From Oscillospiraceae bacterium (GTDB taxonomy: Bacteria > Bacillota > Clostridia > Oscillospirales > Ruminococcaceae): 5,216 nucleotides of DNA. The position numbers were made by a program, and so were the translations under genes. The notes beneath the pieces were generated by a model that saw only the letters and a list, made by a program, of their open reading frames with translations, ran no database searches and had not been told where the DNA came from. Where the stretch lies: NCBI GenBank assembly GCA_019416775.1, contig DXWR01000255.1, positions 1 to 5,216 of the forward strand. The letters run 5' to 3'. Below, in pieces: positions 1 to 5,214 of the stretch; position 1 is the first letter of the stretch; every line of letters starts with the position of its first letter.

Positions 1-7
1 CTTTAAG

Positions 8-32
8 GGACTAACCGTTGTCGGTTTCGTCC
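8..32. promoter_or_regulatory. Imperfect inverted repeat in the leader of the leftward transcript
   Basis: The repeat pairs AACCG (13-17) with CGGTT (22-26) around a 4-nt loop, and GGAC (8-11) with GTCC (29-32) across a small asymmetric bulge. On the minus strand it would lie about 5 to 30 nt after the expected start of the transcript made from the promoter at 43-71, so it would be a 5' stem-loop. Read on the plus strand, it is followed three to six bases later by a T run (38-42), so it could instead be a weak rightward terminator. Which reading is right cannot be decided without the sequence to the left. Confidence 0.4.
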
Positions 33-42
33 TTCTGTTTTT

Positions 43-71
43 ATTATACTCAAATTCTTTCCCTTTGTCAA
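43..71 (-). promoter_or_regulatory. Consensus SigA promoter firing leftward
   Basis: On the minus strand there is a perfect -35 TTGACA (66-71), a spacer of exactly 17 bp and a perfect -10 TATAAT (43-48). Transcription should start near position 36 and run left out of the window. The remaining leader inside the window holds no convincing start codon with a ribosome binding site, so the gene it serves lies beyond the left edge or is an untranslated RNA. Confidence 0.85.
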
Positions 72-88
72 GACATCCTGCAATCGAT

Positions 89-130
89 CACCACCGCCCT
101 TTTCCAAATTCCGGCGGTGGTGGATTTTTT
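89..130 (+). terminator. Rightward intrinsic terminator
   Basis: A perfect 10-bp stem, CACCACCGCC (89-98) with GGCGGTGGTG (113-122), encloses a 14-nt loop and is followed within two bases by six T residues (125-130). The T run is only on the 3' side for plus-strand transcription, so it ends rightward transcripts. No rightward gene is visible to its left inside the window. It must serve a gene that ends beyond the left edge, or insulate the regulator gene downstream from read-through. Confidence 0.8.
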
Positions 131-205
131 CGTCTGAAAGAAAAAAGCTTGCTTCAAATATTAGACAAATGCACAACATTGCAGACAGAAATTGCCTCTC
201 TTTTT

Positions 206-214
206 TGGTATCAT
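206..214 (+). promoter_or_regulatory. Probable extended -10 promoter of the Xre operon
   Basis: TGG-TATCAT gives a TGn extended -10 element with one mismatch to TATAAT. No good -35 box lies 16-18 bp upstream, which extended -10 promoters tolerate. Transcription would begin near 221, giving a leader of about 30 nt before the GTG start at 252. It is the best candidate between the terminator at 89-130 and the gene. Confidence 0.4.
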
Positions 215-238
215 ATGGATAGAAGAATATGTCAGAAA

Positions 239-244
239 AGAAGG
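239..244 (+). promoter_or_regulatory. Ribosome binding site deciding the GTG start at 252
   Basis: AGAAGG lies seven bases before GTG 252. An in-frame TTG at 192 has no comparable site and would lie upstream of the expected transcription start, so the GTG is preferred. Confidence 0.6.
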
Positions 245-251
245 TAAGGAC

Positions 252-497
252 GTGAAAGAGGTGGAATTTAAAAATCGGGATCGATTTATAGAGCTGGGCC
301 TTACCATCAGTTCCTTGCGAAAAATGAAAGGAATGTCCCAGGAAGAGTTGGCGGACAAAGCTCACATGAGCCGCTCTCACCTCAGCGCCATCGAAGCGCC
401 TAATGTTATTCGTTCCTTCTCTTTGGAAATGCTGTTTAACATTGCAGACGCCTTGGAGGTAAAGGCCGGCGATCTGCTCAACCATACTATTATTTAG
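252..497 (+). CDS. Small Xre-family helix-turn-helix transcriptional regulator
   Basis: This 81-residue protein is almost entirely one Cro/C1-type (HTH_3) DNA-binding domain, roughly residues 16-76. The first helix of the motif is around MSQEELADKAH (28-38) and the recognition helix around SRSHLSAIEAP (40-50). The closing segment FSLEMLFNIADALEV followed by GDLL is the usual last part of the fold. There is no second domain for ligand binding, proteolysis or oligomerisation, so it probably binds an operator as a dimer and takes its signal, if any, from elsewhere. The GTG start is chosen for the AGAAGG site 7 nt upstream. The gene is followed after 14 nt by the 512-940 gene and both are probably on one transcript. 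Targets are unknown; its own promoter or the leftward promoter at 43-71 are obvious candidates (inference). The family call is secure, the role is not. Confidence 0.88.
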   Translation: MKEVEFKNRDRFIELGLTISSLRKMKGMSQEELADKAHMSRSHLSAIEAPNVIRSFSLEMLFNIADALEVKAGDLLNHTII

Positions 498-511
498 AGG
501 TGTTCACTACA

Positions 512-940
512 ATGAAAAAAATCTGCGATTTTTATTGCTGGGAAACCCAAGCCCCTCCAGCCTTAGAACAGCAGTTAAAGGTCAAAATGGAATACCTGAT
601 CCGGCGCAAAAAGGTTCGCTGCTTTCGGGTGGATTATCTGCCGGGAGACTTTTTCCTCTATGTCCTCCGGGCCCTGCGGGAGTTAAAGCAAAAGTATTCC
701 TTTCTCTCCCTGATTCTCGCTGTAAGTCCTGCGGATTTGGAAGCTTTTACCGCCACCGGTTTGCTGCCGGATTTTCTCCCCTACCTTCATGCAGGGGATC
801 AATACCATTGCCCTTACCCCTACTGGGCGGACTGGGAGCCCAATTACCTGATCGTCTACGATCCCCAGGAGAACCAACAGCTTCAGGAGCTGCTGATCCC
901 TCCCTCCTTTCCCGGCACCACCCAGATCCATCTAATCTAG
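512..940 (+). CDS. Hypothetical protein, possible degenerate YpsA/DUF1273-like SLOG fold
   Basis: The 142-residue product has no signal peptide or membrane segment and is probably cytosolic. ATG 512 is chosen because AGAGG (496-500) sits 11 nt before it; an in-frame GTG at 500 overlaps that site. I recognise no exact family. Its layout matches what I recall of YpsA-like SLOG proteins of Firmicutes: a Cys/aromatic N-terminal strand (FYCW, 7-10), a long helix (18-32), a strand (VRCFRV, 35-40), a loop and helix ending LRELKQKYSF (55-64), a strand (LSLILAVSP, 65-73) and a late strand YLIVYDPQ (112-119), where YpsA has a similar VYD segment. The usual glycine-rich loop after the second strand is replaced by DYLPGDFF (41-48) and the N-terminal G-H-R type motif is missing, so ligand binding may be lost. 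Operon position after an Xre gene suggests a regulatory partnership, which is inference. The coding call is firm; the fold assignment is tentative. Confidence 0.8.
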   Translation: MKKICDFYCWETQAPPALEQQLKVKMEYLIRRKKVRCFRVDYLPGDFFLYVLRALRELKQKYSFLSLILAVSPADLEAFTATGLLPDFLPYLHAGDQYHCPYPYWADWEPNYLIVYDPQENQQLQELLIPPSFPGTTQIHLI

Positions 941-958
941 CCAATCAAATAATGCTGC

Positions 959-993
959 AAAAAAGCGTCCCTCCATTACGGAAAGGACGCTTT
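959..993. terminator. Bidirectional terminator between convergent genes
   Basis: A perfect 9-bp stem, AAAGCGTCC (962-970) with GGACGCTTT (985-993), has a 14-nt loop. Leftward transcripts run into six U residues (complement of A 959-964), which makes a good terminator for the flippase-like gene whose stop codon is at 996-998. Rightward transcripts get a poorer T-rich tail (991-1000), enough to end the Xre operon as well. The hairpin lies in a 55-bp gap between two convergent stop codons. Confidence 0.85.
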
Positions 994-995
994 GC

Positions 996-2111
996 TTATT
1001 TCTGATTCACTTCCTGCTGTTCTTCCAGGGCTTCCTGGAGCTGCTGCTGTTCTTCTACCTGCTCCATGTGCTTTTTGGCCTGCTTGGAGTCGGGATCCAG
1101 ATACATCATCAGCATCCCCACGATCATGGGAAGATAGAAGGTGAAGAACCGCCACAACAGCAGGGCGATGCCCACGCTGGCGGTGTCCCCAGGGAAGAAG
1201 ATGAAGAACAGCCCGTAGAAGCTGATCTCCGCGCCGCCGCTGCCGCCGGGCAGGGGAATGAAGGAGGAGAACATCAGCACAAAGGCCGCCGCACTGATGA
1301 TGGTAAACCAATCCACCCCCTGGCTGTTTTGCAGGGACAGGCAGACGAAAAAGGCTACCGAAAAGTAGGCGGTCAGCTGGATGGCGCTGTCAATGGCAGG
1401 ACGGATCAGGATCCGCATATTGTGGCGGATGGCGTGGAAGTCGGTGTAGAAGCTGTCCAGCTCCTTGGTGATGCGGCGGTGGAGTTTACCGGGACGGCGG
1501 CAGAGGTGCATTTTGTGGAGCAGACCCGGCAGCGCCAGCAGCAGCTTGGTGGTGGGTTTGGGGAAAAAACCGATGGCAATCAAAAAGGCCATGACACAGG
1601 TGTTGATCACAAACCCGATGATAATCATGGTGACGAAGCCGGACACCTGCTCTAAGAAAAAGGTGAACTTAAACACCAGCACCACCACTGAGTACACCGT
1701 CAGCACAAACTGGTAGACGATAAACCGGGCCAGCAGGGCGCTGGAAGCAGTACCTACCGATTGACCGTACTTGCTGAGCATATAGGCCTGCATGGGCTGG
1801 CCGCCGCTGGCAAAGGGGGTGATACAGTTAAATAGCTGTCCCACCATGCTTACCCGCAGGCATTCCCCGGGTTTCAGCCGCCGCCCATTGGAGCGGGATA
1901 CCTTGCGCAGCCCGTCGATCACCAAAAACAAGGCCCGGGTTTCCAGCAGCCAATAAGCCAGCATACAGCCTAAGCCGCAAAGCAGCCACAGGGGGTTGGC
2001 GGTGCAGAGGGCGTTCCAGAGGTTTTCCGGGCTGTCGGTGAGGAACAGCGTCACCAGCATGATCACCAAGCAGATCCCGATGATAATATAGTTGACCTTT
2101 TTGTTTTTCAT
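996..2111 (-). CDS. Flippase-like polytopic membrane protein (LPG_synthase_TM / UPF0104 family)
   Basis: The 371-residue integral membrane protein has about seven or eight hydrophobic segments, near residues 7-24, 41-64, 124-150, 157-183, 239-260, 269-306 and 313-337, the sixth probably holding two helices. Family marks are the conserved GQLFNCITPFASGG stretch followed by QPMQAYML (91-112) and PLPGGSGGAE (286-295), both typical of the membrane half of MprF-type lysyl-phosphatidylglycerol synthases and their stand-alone relatives. Stand-alone members are thought to move or bind lipids; the substrate here is unknown, and the catalytic aminoacyl-transferase half of MprF is absent. The start at ATG 2111 has AAAGG nine bases upstream; an in-frame ATG 33 nt earlier (2144) lacks such a site. 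A basic loop (about 184-236) and a Glu/Gln-rich, probably coiled or disordered C-terminal tail (347-371) are likely cytoplasmic. It follows gluQRS by 68 nt on the same strand and is probably co-transcribed with it. Family assignment is confident, function is not. Confidence 0.9.
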   Translation of the reverse strand: MKNKKVNYIIIGICLVIMLVTLFLTDSPENLWNALCTANPLWLLCGLGCMLAYWLLETRALFLVIDGLRKVSRSNGRRLKPGECLRVSMVGQLFNCITPFASGGQPMQAYMLSKYGQSVGTASSALLARFIVYQFVLTVYSVVVLVFKFTFFLEQVSGFVTMIIIGFVINTCVMAFLIAIGFFPKPTTKLLLALPGLLHKMHLCRRPGKLHRRITKELDSFYTDFHAIRHNMRILIRPAIDSAIQLTAYFSVAFFVCLSLQNSQGVDWFTIISAAAFVLMFSSFIPLPGGSGGAEISFYGLFFIFFPGDTASVGIALLLWRFFTFYLPMIVGMLMMYLDPDSKQAKKHMEQVEEQQQLQEALEEQQEVNQK

Positions 2112-2129
2112 GGTATTGACCCTTTCTTT

Positions 2130-2156
2130 GGCGGCAGGTTCCAAACGAAAGCCGCC
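2130..2156. repeat. GC-rich inverted repeat between gluQRS and the flippase-like gene
   Basis: GGCGGC (2130-2135) pairs with GCCGCC (2151-2156) around a 15-nt loop. In the leftward mRNA it lies just upstream of the ribosome binding site of the flippase-like gene and has no U run after it, so it is not a standard terminator. It may be an RNA-stability or processing hairpin that sets the ratio of the two gene products (inference). Confidence 0.45.
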
Positions 2157-2179
2157 TATCGCTTACCATACTAAATTTT

Positions 2180-3169
2180 TCAATGAAGCGGATGAATAAT
2201 TCCTGAATTTTCCATTCGAAGGCCTGTTGGACAGCAAAGATCTCCCTTGGGAATGTTATCCCAGGAGAACACCGGAATCAATTCCCGGGCAGAGGCAGGT
2301 TCCGGCCGGTCCAGCAGTCCGGCGGCGTAGGCCAGTTTTCCCAGGATGGGTTCCGGGCGGCCGAACCGCTTTCGCAATTCTCCCAGGTCCAGGGACAGGT
2401 CCCGTTTGGACAGCCGGTTTCCGGCTTCGTCCAATAAGAGGGGGATGTGGCCGTATTCCGGCGCCGGGAAACCCAGCTCCCGGAGCAGCCAGATCTGCCG
2501 GGGAGTGGAGGAGAGCAGATCCCGTCCCCGGACCACCTGGGTGACCCCCATCAGCCCATCATCCACTGTCACCGCCAGCTGATAGGCAAACACCTCGTCA
2601 CTGCGCCGGAGGATAAAGTCCCCGCATTGGGCGGCTAGGTTTTGCTCCACCAAGCCGTAGTGGAGATCGGTGAACGCCACGGTCTCATCCGGCACCTTCA
2701 CCCGAAGGGCAGGGGGGCGGGTTTTCCGCTTTTGGGCGATCTGTTCCGGGGTAAGATGGCGGCAGGTTCCGGGGTACAGCACCTGGCCGTCCTCCAAATG
2801 AGGGGCGCTGGCGGCGTGAAGTTGAGCCCGGCTGCAAAAGCAGGGGTAGAGCAGCCCTTTTTGATTCAGTTTGTCCAGATACTGCTGGTAGATTTCACTG
2901 CGGCGGCTTTGAAGATAGGGGGCGTGAGGGCCGCTTCCTGCCAGCCCCCCTTCATCCCAGTCCAAACCGAACCAGTGCAGATCCTCTTCAATCAGCTCTG
3001 CATAGCGGCGGGTACAGCGCATCTCGTCCAAATCCTCCTGGCGGAGGATCATCTTTCCGTTTTGACTGCGGACGCTTAGCCAGGCAATCAACCCGCAAAG
3101 GAGGTTGCCTAGGTGCATCCTGCCGCTGGGGGAGGGGGCAAACCGTCCGCAAACTTCCGTTGCCTTCAA
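2180..3169 (-). CDS. gluQRS: Glutamyl-Q tRNA(Asp) synthetase
   Basis: The 329-residue protein is a truncated paralogue of glutamyl-tRNA synthetase. In known members it activates glutamate and attaches it to the queuosine base at position 34 of tRNA(Asp), not to the tRNA 3' end. The class I signature is clear: FAPSPSGRMHLGN (10-22) holds the HIGH-like HLGN, and NRLSKRD (251-257) is the KMSKS-like loop. A zinc site of the family type is seen as C110-x-C112 with Y132-xxx-C136. Other expected segments are LRQEDLDEMR (42-51) and VVRGRDLLSSTPRQ (212-225). It lacks the anticodon-binding C-terminal half of GluRS, as this family does. The start is TTG 3169, backed by GGGAGAGGAG 8 nt upstream. The last 20 or so residues (from about 308) look unconserved. 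It is first of a leftward pair with the flippase-like gene. A discriminating GluRS is ruled out by length and the missing C-terminal domain. The cell should make queuosine or salvage it for the enzyme to have a substrate. Confidence 0.93.
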   Translation of the reverse strand: MKATEVCGRFAPSPSGRMHLGNLLCGLIAWLSVRSQNGKMILRQEDLDEMRCTRRYAELIEEDLHWFGLDWDEGGLAGSGPHAPYLQSRRSEIYQQYLDKLNQKGLLYPCFCSRAQLHAASAPHLEDGQVLYPGTCRHLTPEQIAQKRKTRPPALRVKVPDETVAFTDLHYGLVEQNLAAQCGDFILRRSDEVFAYQLAVTVDDGLMGVTQVVRGRDLLSSTPRQIWLLRELGFPAPEYGHIPLLLDEAGNRLSKRDLSLDLGELRKRFGRPEPILGKLAYAAGLLDRPEPASARELIPVFSWDNIPKGDLCCPTGLRMENSGIIHPLH

Positions 3170-3177
3170 TCGAACCG

Positions 3178-3187
3178 CTCCTCTCCC
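3178..3187 (-). promoter_or_regulatory. Ribosome binding site deciding the TTG start of gluQRS
   Basis: GGGAGAGGAG on the minus strand ends eight bases before TTG 3169. This fixes the unusual start codon, since the next conserved segment (GRFAPSPSG) begins only eight residues in and no ATG or GTG lies between. Confidence 0.75.
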
Positions 3188-3207
3188 AGTCTACCAGTAT
3201 CATAGCT

Positions 3208-3236
3208 ATTATAACAGATTTTTCCCGAAAGGAAAG
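3208..3236 (-). promoter_or_regulatory. Probable promoter of the gluQRS pair
   Basis: On the minus strand a perfect -10 TATAAT (3208-3213) is preceded, 17 bp upstream, by a poor -35 (CTTTCC, 3231-3236). Transcription would start near 3201, giving a leader of about 30 nt. A second -10-like TATGAT (3199-3204) lies just downstream. The weak -35 suggests modest expression or help from an activator. Confidence 0.5.
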
Positions 3237-3466
3237 AATTATTTTCAAAAACGAAGGCTTTTTCAAAAGCGGGCCAAAGAATAGAAAATCCATCTGATCA
3301 AATGTATGCTTCTTGCCGGGAAGAAAACTGTGTGGAAAAGCATGAATGAAGTTCTGGACAAAGTGACGGATAGCGAGCGGCGTTTTGAATTTAGTGCAAA
3401 AATCAACTATCTGGGCAAAAGAAATCCCGGAAAAAAGAAAATTTCGCCGTATTTTCCAAAAAGGTC
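3237..3466. other. AT-rich intergenic region without a recognised gene
   Basis: This stretch between the divergent gluQRS promoter and the tRNA-Ala promoter shows no reading frame with a ribosome binding site and family resemblance. The only local structures are small: GCTTT/AAAGC with a 4-nt loop near 3258-3273, and TTCTT/AAGAA with a 6-nt loop at 3310-3325. No strong promoter pair or terminator typical of a small RNA is visible. Confidence 0.5.
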
Positions 3467-3495
3467 TTGACAAGCCTTGGATTGTACGGTATAAT
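3467..3495 (+). promoter_or_regulatory. Consensus SigA promoter of tRNA-Ala
   Basis: A perfect TTGACA (3467-3472), a 17-bp spacer and a perfect TATAAT (3490-3495) predict a start near 3502, about 48 nt before the mature tRNA. A full-consensus promoter fits the high expression needed for a stable RNA. Confidence 0.9.
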
Positions 3496-3549
3496 AGCCT
3501 ACGTTGCTTGAGATAATTTGATGGCAATGGAGAATTGAAAAGAATACGT

Positions 3550-3625
<76 letters not shown>

Positions 3626-3629
3626 CGAT

Positions 3630-3676
3630 GCAGATCCGGACTTAGTCATTTATGGCGGGCCCGGATTTGTTTTTAT
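3630..3676 (+). terminator. Probable terminator after tRNA-Ala
   Basis: GCAGATCCGG (3630-3639) pairs with CCGGATTTGT (3661-3670), giving 10 bp that include two G-U wobbles, with a 21-nt loop. A T run continues from within the 3' arm to 3674. It starts four bases after the tRNA CCA. The large loop and wobbles make it weaker than the other terminators in the window, so some read-through into the lipoprotein gene is plausible. Confidence 0.6.
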
Positions 3677-3711
3677 CTCTGTTATTCTCCTTGGCTAGAA
3701 AGGAAAGGTCT

Positions 3712-4242
3712 ATGAAAAAAATCGCTGCACTGCTCTGCACCTTGGCGTTGAGCTTAGGCTTGTTTTCCGGCTGTTCCATCTTTGACCCCGGCACCACCAG
3801 CGACGAGATGGTGTCCATCGCCATTCAGGCCGAGCCTGCTTCCATCGCCAGTCTGAAACCGGAGTTGGACGAATTGGCACACCAGTACGACCCCGACAGC
3901 TACATGGTGGGGGCGGTGGTGACCTACCAAGGCAACGAGGCGGTGGACAGCCGCACCGGCACCATCAACTTTACCTATTTTTCCCAAGGAGAGGAAACCC
4001 AGACTGCTACGGTGCTGAGCTATGACATGGCTTCCCGCCAGGTCACTGAGATCTCCTACAAGGATCGAAGCCATGTAGACGTCAGTCAGGACGCCATCAA
4101 CGAGCAGTGCATCCAGGTGAGCTTCGAGAGCCTGTTTGCCATGCTGGAGAATGATTCCTCCTTTGGCAGCAAGCTGGATGGGGCCAATATCACCCTCACC
4201 ATTACCTTTGATCACGAAGCCATTACCCCCAGTTTAATTTAA
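3712..4242 (+). CDS. Small secreted lipoprotein of unknown function
   Basis: The 176-residue product opens with a lipoprotein signal: MKK, a hydrophobic run (4-18) and the lipobox LFSGC with the lipidated Cys at 21. Phe at -3 is slightly unusual but tolerated. The mature part (about 156 residues) should sit on the outer face of the membrane. It contains an amphipathic stretch ASLKPELDELAHQYD (46-60) and then alternating polar/hydrophobic strands (for example GTINFTYFS, 83-91 and NITLTITFD, 159-167), suggesting a small beta-rich or mixed domain. I recognise no family. It carries one extra Cys (133). The start at ATG 3712 is set by the GGAAAGG site just upstream (3702-3708) and the signal peptide; an earlier in-frame start at 3652 would fall in the tRNA terminator. 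No promoter is visible between tRNA-Ala and this gene, and no terminator follows it. Its role is unknown. Confidence 0.85.
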   Translation: MKKIAALLCTLALSLGLFSGCSIFDPGTTSDEMVSIAIQAEPASIASLKPELDELAHQYDPDSYMVGAVVTYQGNEAVDSRTGTINFTYFSQGEETQTATVLSYDMASRQVTEISYKDRSHVDVSQDAINEQCIQVSFESLFAMLENDSSFGSKLDGANITLTITFDHEAITPSLI

Positions 4243-4247
4243 AAGCC

Positions 4248-4276
4248 TTTACATTTGGAAAACAGATGATTATAAT
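4248..4276 (+). promoter_or_regulatory. Promoter of panB
   Basis: TTTACA (4248-4253), a 17-bp spacer and a perfect TATAAT (4271-4276) form a strong SigA promoter one mismatch from consensus. It begins five bases after the lipoprotein stop codon. The start near 4283 leaves a leader of about 104 nt before panB. Confidence 0.85.
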
Positions 4277-4285
4277 GAAGGAAAA

Positions 4286-4338
4286 GCGGTTCGGAACTTC
4301 TCGGTGAAACAGCGCCCAGGGGGCCGGACCGCCCTTTT
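4286..4338 (+). promoter_or_regulatory. Structured panB leader with alternative hairpins
   Basis: Two pairings use the same bases. A long-range stem joins GCGGTTCGG (4286-4294) to CCGGACCGC (4324-4332), nine pairs with one G-U. A local hairpin joins AGGGGGC (4318-4324) to GCCCTTT (4331-4337), seven pairs with two G-U, ending in a short T run (4335-4338). The second resembles a weak terminator, and the first would prevent it. This suggests attenuation or simply a structured leader; no known riboswitch class is recognised. Confidence 0.4.
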
Positions 4339-4386
4339 ACAGGAAATGATAGAGGATACGGCAATCAAAAAGGAGAGCGATCTGCT

Positions 4387-5214
4387 ATGAAACAAACTGC
4401 GGTAACCTTTCTGGATCACAAACAAAAGGGAGAAAAAATCTCCATGCTCACTGCCTACGACTACTCCACCGCCAAGCTTATCGACCAATCCGGGATCGAT
4501 GGCATTTTGGTGGGAGACAGTCTGGGCAATGTGATGCTGGGGTATGAAGACACCTTATCGGTGACGGTGGAAGACATGATTCACCACGGAGCCGCCGTGG
4601 CTCGGGGGGTGAAAAACGCCTTGGTGGTGATCGATATGCCCTTTTTGTCCTACCAAACTTCGGTGTACGATGCAGTGAAAAACGCCGGCCGGCTGGTGAA
4701 GGAAGGCCATGCCGGGGCGGTGAAACTGGAAGGCGGAGAAGAATTCGCACCTCAGATTCGAGCCATTACCGCCGCATCCATCCCGGTGATGGGGCATCTG
4801 GGTTTGACCCCTCAGTCCATCCACACTTTAGGCGGCTACCGAGTACAGGGCAAAACCGAAGCCGCTGCCCAGAAGCTGTTGGAAGACGCTTTGGCCGTGG
4901 AGGAAGCAGGCGCCTTTGCTCTGACCTTGGAATGCGTTCCCGCCAAGCTGGCGGAATTGATTACCAGCAAACTGTCCATCCCTACCATTGGCATCGGCGC
5001 CGGGGCAGGCTGCGATGGGCAGATTTTGGTGTACCAGGATATGCTGGGTACCTTCACCGACTACACTCCTAAATTCGTGAAACGGTTTGCCGAAGTAGGA
5101 GAGGTCATGAGAAACGCTTTTGCCGAGTACAACCGCCAGGTGAAGGAAGGCAGCTATCCAGATGAGGCCCACAGCTTCGGTATGGACGAAGAAGTGCTGA
5201 AAAAGCTGTACTAA
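4387..5214 (+). CDS. panB: 3-methyl-2-oxobutanoate hydroxymethyltransferase (ketopantoate hydroxymethyltransferase)
   Basis: This enzyme transfers a hydroxymethyl group from 5,10-methylenetetrahydrofolate to 2-oxoisovalerate, giving ketopantoate, the first committed step of pantothenate and coenzyme A synthesis, in the cytosol. The 275 residues match the family's usual length. Family marks in order are LTAYDYSTAKL (21-31), VGDSLGNV (42-49) with metal-binding D44, IDMPF (82-86) with D83, VKLEGGEE (112-119) with K113 and the metal ligand E115, GHLGLTPQS (136-144), GGYRVQGK (149-156), LECVP (181-185) with the catalytic base E182, and GIGAGAGCDGQILV (202-215). The C-terminal HSF motif is present. 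All the expected active-site residues are there, so it should be functional. ATG 4387 has AAGGAG 11 nt upstream. It has its own promoter and structured leader. In Firmicutes panC and panD often follow panB, but the window ends two bases after its stop. Confidence 0.97.
   Translation: MKQTAVTFLDHKQKGEKISMLTAYDYSTAKLIDQSGIDGILVGDSLGNVMLGYEDTLSVTVEDMIHHGAAVARGVKNALVVIDMPFLSYQTSVYDAVKNAGRLVKEGHAGAVKLEGGEEFAPQIRAITAASIPVMGHLGLTPQSIHTLGGYRVQGKTEAAAQKLLEDALAVEEAGAFALTLECVPAKLAELITSKLSIPTIGIGAGAGCDGQILVYQDMLGTFTDYTPKFVKRFAEVGEVMRNAFAEYNRQVKEGSYPDEAHSFGMDEEVLKKLY

Noticed and set aside
192..251. Earlier in-frame TTG start for the Xre gene
   Set aside because: It has no ribosome binding site and lies upstream of the probable -10 element. 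The HTH domain does not need the extra residues.
3..485. Open minus-strand frame of 160 codons opposite the Xre gene
   Set aside because: It runs through the leftward promoter, the terminator hairpin and the antisense of a clear HTH gene, and the translated sequence has no family resemblance.
1068..1655. Plus-strand open frame of 195 codons
   Set aside because: It is antisense to the flippase-like gene. The product is a low-complexity Gly/His/Gln mix expected from reading a GC-rich gene backwards.
2642..3079. Plus-strand open frame of 145 codons
   Set aside because: It is antisense to gluQRS, which has all family motifs on the other strand.
2988..3527. Minus-strand frame overlapping gluQRS and the upstream intergenic DNA
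   Set aside because: It spans the gluQRS promoter and ribosome binding site in a different frame and ends inside gluQRS without recognisable content.
3652..3711. Upstream in-frame start of the lipoprotein gene
   Set aside because: It falls within the tRNA terminator hairpin and would bury the signal peptide behind 20 residues. ATG 3712 has a good ribosome binding site.
4318..4334. Resemblance of the panB leader to the T-box consensus (AGGGTGGNACCGCG)
   Set aside because: Only a partial match is present, the leader is far too short for a T-box, and no specifier stem is visible.
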